Assembly (NCBI RefSeq): GCF_014646695.1
Contig: NZ_BMNT01000009.1
Span: 43,826 to 107,825 of the forward strand
From: Sphaerisporangium melleum
GTDB lineage: Bacteria > Actinomycetota > Actinomycetes > Streptosporangiales > Streptosporangiaceae
DNA: 64,000 nucleotides
Direction of reading: 5' to 3'
Made by a program: the position numbers and the translations under genes
Notes under the pieces: generated by a model
Databases searched by the model: none
Seen by the model: only the letters and a program-made list of their open reading frames with translations
Told to the model about the DNA's origin: nothing
Shown: positions 52,072-60,798 of the stretch, one piece after another
Numbering within the stretch: position 1 is the first letter of the stretch
How the letters are laid out: each line of letters opens with the position of its first letter

Positions 52072-54903
52072 ATGCAACCGGACGTCAGCGTCGTGCTCGT
52101 CACCGCCAGCGACTCCCGCCGACTCCCGCGCGCCATCGCGTCCGTGCTGGACCAGTCGCTGCGCAACCTCGAACTGATCGTCGTGGACGCGGGCGGCGCC
52201 GGAGACACCCCCGAGGTGGTCGCCCGCGCCCGGATGGACGACGCCCGGGTCAGGTACGTCCGCGCGGACGCCCCCAGAGCGGGCGGCGCGGAACACGGGA
52301 ACGGCCGGCCCGGCGGGGACGGCAACGGTGGCGCGGGTCCTGGAGAGCGCGACGACGGCCCGGGGTACGGGGGTGGCCAGGAACGGGGCGAGGGGGTGAC
52401 GCGCGGGAGGGCGCGCAACATCGGGCTGGACGCCGTCCGCGCCTCGCACGTGATGTTCCTCAACGACGGGGACGAGCTGACCAGGCACGCCTGCCGGAGC
52501 CTGCTGCTGGAGGTGGCCGAGACCGGCGCCGACTTCGCGGCCGGGCAGCTCGCGCGGCGCCGTGACGACACCGGCCGCACCCAGCGATACCGTTCCGAGC
52601 TGTTCCGGCTCCGCCGGGTGGTCGAGGGCATCCGCGCCGAGCCCCGGCTGTTCCTCGACGGGTTCGCCACCGGCAAGCTGTACCGGACGGCGTTCCTGCG
52701 CGAACAGGGCCTGCGCTTCGCCGAGAACCTGCGCTACGAGGACGTGGTCTTCACCACCGCCCTGTACTGCGCGGCCCGGCGCTTCGCGGTCGTCCCCTGG
52801 GTCGTCCACCTCGCGCACCAGGCCGCCACCGGTCCGTGTGGCGACGACATGGACGACCTGCGCGACCGGGTGCGGGCGGCGCAGGTCGGCGACGCGATCC
52901 TGCGGGACGGCGGCTACTCGGACCTGGTGGCCGACCGGCAGGGCCGCTTCCTGGCCCAGGACCTGCGCGTCCACCTGGCCAGGCTGCCGCGCCGCGACAA
53001 GGCGCGGGTCAAGGAGTTCACCGCGGCGGTGCGGCCGTACCTGGAGGAGTTGCGTCCCGGCGCGCTGAACCGGGCCGATCCGATGATCCGGGTGTGCTGC
53101 CACCTGATCAAGGCAGGCCGCTCCGAGGACCTGCTGGTGGCGGCGCGGTCGCTGACCGGCCGCAAGGCCCCGCCCCGGCACGCGCTGCGGGTGGACGGCC
53201 GGACATACTGGGGGACGCGCGCCGACCCCGGCCTGGACATCACCGCGCTCCGGCTGGCCGAGCTGCCGTTCGCCGCGAGCCGCATCCGGCACGAGGTGAC
53301 CGAGATCTCCTGCGAGGGGACGGTCCTGTCGCTGACCCTGCGCACCTATGACCCGTTCGCCGTGCTGCGCCGCTGGCAGTGCGCGGCCGAACTGGTGGTG
53401 AAGGGGCTGCGCGTGCCGCTCACGCCGCTGCGGCAACCGGACGGCGGCTACCTGACCCGGGTGGAGGCGGACCTGGCGGAGGCCGGGCTCGACCGGTCCG
53501 GGTCCGGCGGACGGCGGGAGGTGCGCGTGGAGTACGTCCGCCCGGACGGGCACCGCACCCGCGACGCGCTGCTGGTCGATCCGCGGACGCCGCCGCTGGT
53601 CGTCACCGTGGGCGGGCACCGGGTCACCGTGGCCCCGCACGGCGACAGCGCCGTGCTCGGCGTCTCCTGGCGGCCGGCCCGGACGGTACGCCGGGGAGCG
53701 TGGCCGCTGCGCGCGCCGGCCGGGCACGCCGCGCTCAAACGGCTGGTGTACCGGGGCCTGGTGCGCGTGGTGCCCCGCCGCCGTGACCTGGCGCTGTTCC
53801 AGTCCGGCGGCGGCGCCGGGTACACCGGCGACCCGCGGTACATCTACGAGGAGATCCGCCGCCGCGGCCTGCCGCTGGAGGTGCGCTGGTCGGCGCGCCC
53901 CGGAGCGACCGGCTTCCCCGCGGACGTGCCGCTCGTCCACCCGATGAGCTGGCGGTACCTGTGGACCCTGGCCAGGGCGGGCTACTGGGTGGACGACCAC
54001 GGGCTGCCACCCGAGCTGCCCAAGCCCAAGGGGACGCGTTACCTGCAGACCTGGCACGGGCAGCCGCTCAAGACGGTCGGGCTGGACTCCCCCGCCCTGC
54101 GCGGCGACGCGCCGCGGGCACGCGAACGGTGGCGGGCCACCGTGGCCCGCTGGGACGCGCTCGTCTCCTCCGGCCCGGAGTTCGAACGGGTCTTCGTACC
54201 CGCCGCCGAGTACACCGGCAGCGTCCTCGGCTTCGGCTCGCCCCGCTGTGACGTGCTGGTCAACGGCGACCCGTCGGCCGGCCCGAGGGTGCGCGCGGCG
54301 CTGGAGATCCCCGACGACCGCCGGGTGCTGCTGTACGCGCCCACCTACCGCGACCTGTCCGCGGGCACCGGCGCGTCGGTGCGCGCCGACCTGGCCGCGC
54401 TGGCCGAGGCGGTCGCCGACCGGTGGGTGGTGGTGCTGCGCACCCATCCCGCCGAGAGCTTCACCGTGCCCGAGCCGGTGCGGCACCTGGTGCGGGACGC
54501 CGGCGCGTACCCCGAGGTCAACGATCTCATCCTGGCCTCCGACGCCCTGCTCAGCGACTACTCCTCGATCATCTGCGACTACGCCTGCACCGGCCGGCCC
54601 ATCCTGCTGTACGCCGACGACCTCGACGAGTACGCGCGGGTGGAGCGCGGGCTGTACCACGACCTGCGGGAGATCGCCCCGGGACCGCTCCTGACGACCA
54701 CCGCCGAACTCGCCGCCGCGCTGCGCGACCTGGACGCGGTCGCCGCCGAGCACGCCGAGCGGTACGCCGACTTCGCGCGGCGCTTCTGCGGGGAGGAGAC
54801 CGGCAAGGCGGCGGCACGGGTGGTCGAGGCGTTCTTCCCGCACGCGTCCTGCGGCGTGCTGCTCGACGCGCCAGAGGACGCCGCGAGCGGCGCGGGCACG
54901 TGA
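52072..54903 (+). CDS. Bifunctional GT2 glycosyltransferase / CDP-glycerol glycerophosphotransferase (TagF-like)
   Basis: A 943-residue protein. Residues about 5-300 are a GT2 domain with VSVVLVTASDSRRLPRAIAS, the DxD-like VMFLNDGDELTRHACRS and LRYEDVVFTTALYCAARR. A Gly-rich insert of about 40 residues (70-110) interrupts it. After an all-beta middle part, residues about 590-925 are the glycerophosphotransferase domain with GYWVDDHGL, TWHGQPLKTVG and SDYSSIICDYACTGRPI. It should polymerise CDP-glycerol-type units onto a lipid-linked sugar. It opens a polymer cluster; its stop overlaps the GT4 start (GTGA). Confidence 0.9.
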   Translation: MQPDVSVVLVTASDSRRLPRAIASVLDQSLRNLELIVVDAGGAGDTPEVVARARMDDARVRYVRADAPRAGGAEHGNGRPGGDGNGGAGPGERDDGPGYGGGQERGEGVTRGRARNIGLDAVRASHVMFLNDGDELTRHACRSLLLEVAETGADFAAGQLARRRDDTGRTQRYRSELFRLRRVVEGIRAEPRLFLDGFATGKLYRTAFLREQGLRFAENLRYEDVVFTTALYCAARRFAVVPWVVHLAHQAATGPCGDDMDDLRDRVRAAQVGDAILRDGGYSDLVADRQGRFLAQDLRVHLARLPRRDKARVKEFTAAVRPYLEELRPGALNRADPMIRVCCHLIKAGRSEDLLVAARSLTGRKAPPRHALRVDGRTYWGTRADPGLDITALRLAELPFAASRIRHEVTEISCEGTVLSLTLRTYDPFAVLRRWQCAAELVVKGLRVPLTPLRQPDGGYLTRVEADLAEAGLDRSGSGGRREVRVEYVRPDGHRTRDALLVDPRTPPLVVTVGGHRVTVAPHGDSAVLGVSWRPARTVRRGAWPLRAPAGHAALKRLVYRGLVRVVPRRRDLALFQSGGGAGYTGDPRYIYEEIRRRGLPLEVRWSARPGATGFPADVPLVHPMSWRYLWTLARAGYWVDDHGLPPELPKPKGTRYLQTWHGQPLKTVGLDSPALRGDAPRARERWRATVARWDALVSSGPEFERVFVPAAEYTGSVLGFGSPRCDVLVNGDPSAGPRVRAALEIPDDRRVLLYAPTYRDLSAGTGASVRADLAALAEAVADRWVVVLRTHPAESFTVPEPVRHLVRDAGAYPEVNDLILASDALLSDYSSIICDYACTGRPILLYADDLDEYARVERGLYHDLREIAPGPLLTTTAELAAALRDLDAVAAEHAERYADFARRFCGEETGKAAARVVEAFFPHASCGVLLDAPEDAASGAGT

Positions 54904-55973
54904 GCAGGGTCGTGTTCGCCTGCGTGGACGCCGACACGCTCGGCGGCGTCCAGCAGGTGACCCACACGCTCGCCCAGGGCCTCGCCCTGCGCGGGCACGA
55001 GGTCCACCTGGTCGGCCTGAACCAGACGGCCGAGCCGTTCAGATACGTCCAGCGGCCGCTGTACGAGCGCCACGTCCTGCGGCGACGCCCGCTCGGGGAC
55101 GGGCCGGGGACGACGCGCCGGCGGGCCGGCCGGCTGCTGTCCGCCATCGGCCCCGAGTACGCGGTGCTGACCTGCCCGGCGACGGTGTCCCTGCTGGCCG
55201 GGCTGCTGCCGCCCGGATCGCGGTCCATCGGCCAGTACCACGGCTCGTACGAGCACGCCCGCGGGCACGGTGGCCTCGCCGCCGTGGCCCGCGACTACGC
55301 CGCCCTGGACCAGGCCGTGTTCCCCAGCCCGCAGGACGCCCGCCGGTTCGCCGAGGAGGCGCTGCTGCCCAACACCGCCCACCTGCCCAGCCCGCTGCGC
55401 GCCTGGCCGGACACGCCGTCCTTCCTGGACGTGCCCCGGGTGCTCGGCGTGGGCCGGCTGGTGCCGGTCAAGCGGTTCGACCGGCTCATCACCGCCTTCG
55501 CGCGCGCCGGGCGGACCCGCGGCCGCTGGGAGCTGCACCTGATCGGGGAGGGTCCCGAGCGGGACCGGCTGCGCGCCCACGCCGCCTCGCTCGGCGTGGC
55601 CGGCCGCGTGGTGTTCCGCGGCCGGGTGACCGTCGCCGAGATGGGCCGGGAGTACCTCAACGGGGCGATCCTCGGCCTGACCGGCGAACACGAGGGCTTT
55701 CCGCTGCCGGTGGCCGAGGCCGCCTCGTACGGCATGCCGTCGGTCGCCTTCGACGTCTCCGCCGGGGTGCGGGCGCTGGTGCTCGACGGCCTCACCGGGG
55801 CGCTGGTGCCGCCCGCCGACGTCGACGCGTTCACCGCGGCGCTCAGTGGGCTGATGGCCGACCACGCCCGGCGCCGCCGCCTGGGCGCCGCGGCGCGGGC
55901 GCACGCCGCGGCGTACCGGGCCGAGAACGTCCTGGACCGCTGGGAGACGCTGTTCGCGCAGGTGTGCCGCTGA
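54900..55973 (+). CDS. GT4-family glycosyltransferase
   Basis: A 357-residue GT-B retaining glycosyltransferase. N-terminal Rossmann domain shows ADTLGGVQQVTHTLAQGL; the C-terminal one has LGVGRLVPVKRFDRLITAFA, LHLIGEGPERDRLRAHA, and GEHEGFPLPVAEAASYGMPS with the EX7E motif. The sugar is unknown. It overlaps the TagF-like gene by GTGA, indicating co-translation; it likely decorates or extends the polymer. Some GT4 proteins in teichoic clusters transfer GlcNAc or glucose. Confidence 0.9.
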   Translation: MSRVVFACVDADTLGGVQQVTHTLAQGLALRGHEVHLVGLNQTAEPFRYVQRPLYERHVLRRRPLGDGPGTTRRRAGRLLSAIGPEYAVLTCPATVSLLAGLLPPGSRSIGQYHGSYEHARGHGGLAAVARDYAALDQAVFPSPQDARRFAEEALLPNTAHLPSPLRAWPDTPSFLDVPRVLGVGRLVPVKRFDRLITAFARAGRTRGRWELHLIGEGPERDRLRAHAASLGVAGRVVFRGRVTVAEMGREYLNGAILGLTGEHEGFPLPVAEAASYGMPSVAFDVSAGVRALVLDGLTGALVPPADVDAFTAALSGLMADHARRRRLGAAARAHAAAYRAENVLDRWETLFAQVCR

Positions 55974-55993
55974 CCACCGCGGCGGCCCGCCCG

Positions 55994-57061
55994 TCAACGG
56001 TCCACGAGAGCTGCGGACGGGGCGCGCGGTGGCGGGACGGTGACCGACGCGAGCTGCCCGGAGGTCAGCATGGCCTCCAGCGGGCCCGGCTCGCGCAGGC
56101 GGCTGATCCGGTCGCGGGCGACGCGCTTGCGCCAGGCCAGCCACCGCCGGGTCGCCACCCGGTGGTAGGCGAGCAGGTGCTCCGCCGACGGCCGCTCGCA
56201 CTCCTCGACCTGGTAGCCCCAGGACCGCAGCCGATCGCCCAGCACCCACTCGCACAGCGCGATCTCCCAGGGGGCCAGCCGGGTGGCCCAGCTCCCCACC
56301 CGCGCCTGGGTGATCTCCCGGTGGGTGTTGCTGTGCCACACCTTGTGCGCGGGCACCGCCACCGTCGCCACCTGCCGGGGCTCGCACATCGCCGGGTCGA
56401 AGTCCTCCCGGAGAAAGCCGCACAGCCGCGCGAGCTCTGCTTCCGGGTCGGCGGTCAGGTCCTCGTACCGCAGCTCGTAGTAGGTGCCCGCGGGCAGCCG
56501 GGCGGCGAACCAGCGGCCGAGGTCGATCGTCTCGCGCCAGGTGGAGATCGCGTGGAAGACGTCGTGGGGGTACCAGGGCATCTCCTTGAGCGAGGCGACG
56601 CAGTCCCGCCCGTCCCGCACCAGATGGACGAACTGCGCGTCGGGGAACAACCGCAGCATCACCTCCAGGTGCTTGATGTAGCTGGGCCGCTTGTCGCCCC
56701 AGCGCGGCTTGCCGAACCGCTGGGCGTACTCGCGGAACGCCTCGCCGATCACCGACCCCAGCGAACCGGGACCCTCGACGGCCTTGCGGACATAGGCGGC
56801 GCGGTCCAGGTGAAGCTCGCGGAACTTCGTGGTCTTGTCGGTGGCGATCCACTCGGCCAGCCTGCGGCGGTTCTCCACCACGCGCATGTCGCCGTGCAGC
56901 CGCCGGTGGTAGTACGCCGACAGCAGGAACCGCGTCTCCGGCGGCACCGCGATCCGCTCGTGCGCGTGCAGCATGAGCTGCAGCATCGTGGTACCGGAAC
57001 GCGGGCAGCCGATGACGAAGATGGGCCGGTCAGGACGCATGCTCTCCACTCTGTTCACCAT
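55994..57061 (-). CDS. PAPS-dependent sulfotransferase
   Basis: A 355-residue sulfotransferase. The 5'-phosphosulfate loop is FVIGCPRSGTTMLQLML (residues 15-31), and the 3'-phosphate site is FVHLVRDGRDCVASLKEM with Arg and Ser. Trp/Tyr-rich parts (CEWVLGDRLRSWGYQVEECE) end the protein. The acceptor is unknown; with neighbours that build a glycerol phosphate polymer and glycans, a carbohydrate is plausible. Starts three bases after the upstream CDP-alcohol gene ends, with AGGGGTG before the ATG at 57061; a second ATG at 57040 is possible. Confidence 0.9.
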   Translation of the reverse strand: MVNRVESMRPDRPIFVIGCPRSGTTMLQLMLHAHERIAVPPETRFLLSAYYHRRLHGDMRVVENRRRLAEWIATDKTTKFRELHLDRAAYVRKAVEGPGSLGSVIGEAFREYAQRFGKPRWGDKRPSYIKHLEVMLRLFPDAQFVHLVRDGRDCVASLKEMPWYPHDVFHAISTWRETIDLGRWFAARLPAGTYYELRYEDLTADPEAELARLCGFLREDFDPAMCEPRQVATVAVPAHKVWHSNTHREITQARVGSWATRLAPWEIALCEWVLGDRLRSWGYQVEECERPSAEHLLAYHRVATRRWLAWRKRVARDRISRLREPGPLEAMLTSGQLASVTVPPPRAPSAALVDR

Positions 57062-57064
57062 CGT

Positions 57065-58708
57065 CTACACCCCTGTGAAGAACGGATCGGTCCGCACGTG
57101 CCGCTCGCCGTCCGGGCCCGAGGCGGCGTGCGCCGGGTCCGGCGCGACCGCCCGGGTGGACTGCCACATGCGGTAGACCAGGAAGATCTCGTTGAGGACG
57201 AGCAGCAGGCCGGCGCCGACGGTCACCGGCAGCAGCGCGGCGGGCCCGAGCAGCGGGCCCGCGACGAACACGGCCGCGTGGAACTCGATGCCGCTCATCA
57301 GGTGCGTGCGCACCCGATGGCGGGTGAGGCACAGGACCAGACGCCGCCGCAGGCCGATCGGCGGCGCCTCCGCCTCCGGGGGCTGCGGCACCAGGTGCAG
57401 GCGCGGCACGTGGCGGCGGTACGCCGGGCCGAAGGGGCCGTCCCCGTCATGGGGCGCGGCCTTGTCGAAGGAACCGGCCGGAGGCTGCGCGGCGGCCCGG
57501 CCGTACGGGGCGGGGCGGCCGAGCGGTGTCGCCTGGTCGAACAGCGCCACCTGGTCGAAGGGGGCCGTGCGGTCGAAGGAGTCCGGCTCGTCGAAGGCGG
57601 CCGGCCGGTCGAACGGAGCCGTCTGGTTCTGGTCGAAAGGAGCCCCGGAGTCGTAGAGGTAGGCCCGGTCGTATTCGCTGGACGGCGAGGCCTGCCGGGG
57701 GATCAGCGGGGCGCCGTACGGCTCCGCGAGCCGGTCACCGGATCCGCCATCCGCCCCATAGCCGTCTTCCGGCCCGGTCTCGTATCCGCTTCCCGCCGCC
57801 GTCCCGGACCCGCTTTCCGAGCCCGTCCCGTATCCGTCCTGCGTGCCGGAGCCCGGGACTTTCGCGCCACCGCCTGAGCCCGCCGGCCCCGGTGCCGGGT
57901 CGGGGCCGGGCGAGGCCGCCGCGCGGCGGCAGGCCCCGGACGGCGGCGTCTCCTCGAAGAGGTCGGCCATCTGGTCGTACGGATCGCAGGGGTCATAGGG
58001 GTCGGGGACATCGTGCGGATCATCAGGGCCATGAGCATCGCGGGGGACGTGGCAGGCCCGGACGAGCGGCTCACCCGGAGCCGCGGCGATCCCGTAGGAG
58101 GCGGCGTACCCGGCCTCCTGGGTCAGCGACTCCACGGCCATGGCGTCGCGCACCGCCGCGAGCTCCTCCCTGCGGGCGGCGCGCCTGCGGGCCTTCACCG
58201 TCTGCCGCACCCGCTTCATCTGCGGGCCGTTGACGTACCGGAACAGGTCCAGGACGGCTATCCCCGCGCCCAGCAGCACGTACGCCATCCGTCCCGTGAC
58301 CGTGTACTGCCCGTAGGCCAGGCCCGCCGCGCAGCAGACCACGCGGATGCGGTCGCCCACGTAGTCCAGCCACAGTCCGAACGGGGTTCCGGTGCCCTTC
58401 AGCCGCGCGATCTTGCCGTCCACGCAGTCGATCATGAAGCTCAGGTAGAACAGCCCCGCGCCGAGCACGAGGTGGTTGGCCGCGAAACAGGCCGCGGAGA
58501 CCATGCCGAGGACCAGCGAGCAGCGCGTCAGCGCGTTCGGGGTGATCTCAGTGCGATTCGCTACGAACAGTGCCACCCGGCAGGCCACCGGGTCGACCAT
58601 GAACACCGTCCACCATGAGTCTCTGCGTTTGCGCGTCGCGAGGACGTCATCGAGCGAATAGGACCTCATGGCTGCCAGCATGGTCACGTCGGGCCAGCGA
58701 AAACTCAC
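57065..58708 (-). CDS. CDP-alcohol phosphatidyltransferase-type protein with long repeat linker
   Basis: A 547-residue membrane protein. The catalytic motif of the CDP-OH_P family is DCVDGKIARLKG then FGLWLDYVGDR (DxxDGxxAR...GxxxDxxxD, residues about 94-118), flanked by hydrophobic helices. Between about residues 200 and 430 lies a hydrophilic Gly/Ser/Pro/Asp-rich linker ending in repeated FDQ/FDR-A-PFD units; further helices (about 470-515) follow. A phospholipid- or polyol-phosphate-making role is likely. GTG at 58708 has a TAGTTA -10-like hexamer six bases upstream, suggesting a leaderless transcript; other in-frame GTG/ATG starts exist nearby. Confidence 0.85.
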   Translation of the reverse strand: MSFRWPDVTMLAAMRSYSLDDVLATRKRRDSWWTVFMVDPVACRVALFVANRTEITPNALTRCSLVLGMVSAACFAANHLVLGAGLFYLSFMIDCVDGKIARLKGTGTPFGLWLDYVGDRIRVVCCAAGLAYGQYTVTGRMAYVLLGAGIAVLDLFRYVNGPQMKRVRQTVKARRRAARREELAAVRDAMAVESLTQEAGYAASYGIAAAPGEPLVRACHVPRDAHGPDDPHDVPDPYDPCDPYDQMADLFEETPPSGACRRAAASPGPDPAPGPAGSGGGAKVPGSGTQDGYGTGSESGSGTAAGSGYETGPEDGYGADGGSGDRLAEPYGAPLIPRQASPSSEYDRAYLYDSGAPFDQNQTAPFDRPAAFDEPDSFDRTAPFDQVALFDQATPLGRPAPYGRAAAQPPAGSFDKAAPHDGDGPFGPAYRRHVPRLHLVPQPPEAEAPPIGLRRRLVLCLTRHRVRTHLMSGIEFHAAVFVAGPLLGPAALLPVTVGAGLLLVLNEIFLVYRMWQSTRAVAPDPAHAASGPDGERHVRTDPFFTGV

Positions 58709-58928
58709 CCTCTGTAACTAACATGAGATCTCTGGATGCTTTCTTGACCGCTATGCGCGACTGCCCCCGGCGCCTTGACCCGGCCGCGCGGGAAGCCGTA
58801 TCGCGTCTCGCCCGCCGCCTTTCCCGGAGCGCGGCACTTCGCCCACCCCATACCGATATTGCACGGCTTATCCGGTTATTAGTGGGGCTGGTATATGGTG
58901 TCGCGGCGCCGAGATGAGGAGAAGAACG

Positions 58929-59729
58929 GTGGGACGAGCGGTTCAGAAGTGGATCCCGGTGGTCATCGCGGGCGCCGTGGCGCTGGCGGCCACGCCGAGC
59001 GCGACGGCGGCCACCGCGGGCCAGGCCACCGGCACCGCCGGGCGCGAGCACGCGGCACCCGCCGCGTCCATCCCCTCCGCCGCGCAGCGGTCCGCGTCCG
59101 CCGGGAAGGTGAACTGCGCGAAGGTGAAGTGCATCGCGCTGACCTTCGACGACGGCCCCGGCCCGTACACCGGCAAGCTGCTCGACCTGCTGCGCCGGCA
59201 CCGGACGAAGGTCACGTTCTTCCTGATGGGCGAGCGGGTCGCCACGTCACCCTCCGTCGTCCGCAGGATGGCACGCGACGGACACGAGATCGGCGACCAC
59301 ACCTACGACCACCCGCACCTGCCCTCGCTCCCGGACGACGACATCCGGGACCAGCTGACCCGCACGCAGGACGTCATCCGCAAGGTCACCGGCAGGGAGC
59401 CCGGCCTCATGCGCCCGCCGTACGGCGACACCGACGAGCGGGTGAGCGGCATCGCGGCCGAGCTGGGCCTGTCGCAGATCGTGTGGAACGGCACCAGCCG
59501 CGACTGGGAGCTGCGCGACACCGCCGCCATCACCAAGAAGGTCCTCGGCCTGGCCAAGCGCGACCGCGTCGTCCTCATGCACGACATCTGGCCCCAGACG
59601 GTCAAGGCGATGCCGAAGATCTTGACGACGCTGGAGAAGAAGGGCTACCACGTCGTCCCGGTCACCTCCCTGCTCCGCGGCCGCTCCCTCGCCGCCGGCG
59701 AGATCTACCCGGTGGGCGGCTGGAACTGA
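58929..59729 (+). CDS. Secreted polysaccharide deacetylase (NodB domain)
   Basis: A 266-residue exported metal-dependent deacetylase of the CE4 family, acting on peptidoglycan, chitin or similar N-acetylated glycans. A signal peptide (residues 1-28) precedes the NodB domain with CIALTFDDGPGPYTGKLLDL, the metal site GDHTYDHPHL, and catalytic motifs RPPYGDTDER and VVLMHDIW. The GTG at 58929 follows AGGAGA at six bases; an ATG at 58914 is a possible but less supported start. Monocistronic, next to the surface-polymer genes. Confidence 0.9.
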   Translation: MGRAVQKWIPVVIAGAVALAATPSATAATAGQATGTAGREHAAPAASIPSAAQRSASAGKVNCAKVKCIALTFDDGPGPYTGKLLDLLRRHRTKVTFFLMGERVATSPSVVRRMARDGHEIGDHTYDHPHLPSLPDDDIRDQLTRTQDVIRKVTGREPGLMRPPYGDTDERVSGIAAELGLSQIVWNGTSRDWELRDTAAITKKVLGLAKRDRVVLMHDIWPQTVKAMPKILTTLEKKGYHVVPVTSLLRGRSLAAGEIYPVGGWN

Positions 59730-59984
59730 CCCTGCGCACCGGGCCGCGGCGGCGTCGCGAGACACGCGGCAACCAGGCCGGCGTCGCGGGTTCGACGGAC
59801 ACACGCTGCCGCGAGTGCCGGACAGGGCCGCGCGATGGACCGTTCTAGCCCGCGCCGCAAGGGGTCCCCAGCAGGGGGGCACTGGGGCACCCCTGCCTGC
59901 CGCCGAAGGCCGGTCCTCCCGCACTGACGGCTGCTAACGTTTCCCGCGTTGTCCTTACCCATGCCCGATGGAGGCTCCGCGGAG

Positions 59985-60215
59985 ATGAGTGACGCGCACG
60001 AGAAGGCCGAGCTGTACGCGATGGACATCTCGGACGTGAGCTGGCTCAGCGCACCCGGCAGCACGTCCGACGACCGGATCGAGATCGCCTACCTTTCCGG
60101 TGGCGCCGTCGCGCTCCGCAACCCCGGAGACCCCAACGGCACCGTCCTGCGATTCACTCCGGCCGAGTGGAACGCCTTCGTCCTCGGCGTCCGCGACGGC
60201 GAGTTCGACGACTGA
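59985..60215 (+). CDS. DUF397 family protein
   Basis: A 76-residue protein. The C-terminal VALRNPGDPNGTVLRFTPAE followed by WNAFVLGVRDGEFD is the DUF397 signature. In actinomycetes DUF397 genes usually sit beside an XRE regulator and act with it as a toxin-antitoxin-like or regulatory pair; here no XRE gene is adjacent. GGAGG lies ten bases before the ATG. Confidence 0.88.
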   Translation: MSDAHEKAELYAMDISDVSWLSAPGSTSDDRIEIAYLSGGAVALRNPGDPNGTVLRFTPAEWNAFVLGVRDGEFDD

Positions 60216-60279
60216 CCGCGCCCCTGCCTCACCGGCCGCGCGGCGTGGATCGGTCCGATCCGGCCGCCGCCCGGCCCGG

Positions 60280-60798
60280 TCAGCGGGGGACCACGTTCAC
60301 CACGGCCGCGTTGCCCTGGTCGTCGATCTTGAGTACCGCCGCCGCGCGGTTCGCCCTGAGCTCGCGCTCGACCTGCCGTGCCCGGTCCTCCGGGAGGAAC
60401 AGGCTGTCGATGCCGCAGCTCAGCGTCCCGTAACCGCTCGTCCAGCAGGCGAGGTAGGGCGGTGCCGCCGGGCGGCGCGGCTCGATGGAGGCGCCCTTCC
60501 ACAGTGCGCCGTCCCGGACGAGCGGCACGAAGACCTCCCCCGGCGGCAGGTCCTTCGCCGTGGGCAACCCTGGGTAGCCGAGCATGACGTACGCGCCCCG
60601 GAACGGGTCGACCGGGTCCACGGGCGCGGTGGCGAGCCGGTAGTCCGCGCCGCCGATGCGGGCCGACAGTTGCGGGCGCAGCACGATGGCGAGCAGCGCC
60701 AGTTGCACGAGCACCGCGGCCGCGACCAGAAGCAGGGCACGGCGGGCAGGTGACCGGCGGCCCCGTCCGGACGCCGCTGGGGTGGGCGGTTCGGTCAT
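60280..60798 (-). CDS. GDYXXLXY-family membrane protein
   Basis: A 172-residue protein with an N-terminal transmembrane helix (residues about 19-45) and an extracytoplasmic domain carrying the FRGAYVMLGYPGLP form of the GDYxxLxY motif. Its ATG overlaps the stop codon of the DUF2157 gene (ATGA). In many bacteria GDYXXLXY proteins are encoded next to DUF2157 proteins; function unknown. Confidence 0.85.
   Translation of the reverse strand: MTEPPTPAASGRGRRSPARRALLLVAAAVLVQLALLAIVLRPQLSARIGGADYRLATAPVDPVDPFRGAYVMLGYPGLPTAKDLPPGEVFVPLVRDGALWKGASIEPRRPAAPPYLACWTSGYGTLSCGIDSLFLPEDRARQVERELRANRAAAVLKIDDQGNAAVVNVVPR

Noticed and set aside
51820-54843. A 1007-residue minus-strand frame across the TagF-like gene
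   Set aside because: Same reason: antisense shadow of a GC-rich gene, low-complexity and without motifs; the plus strand has two clear catalytic domains.
54579-56852. A 757-residue minus-strand frame across GT4 and sulfotransferase genes
   Set aside because: Composition is that of a wrong frame, and the two real genes in it have intact motifs.
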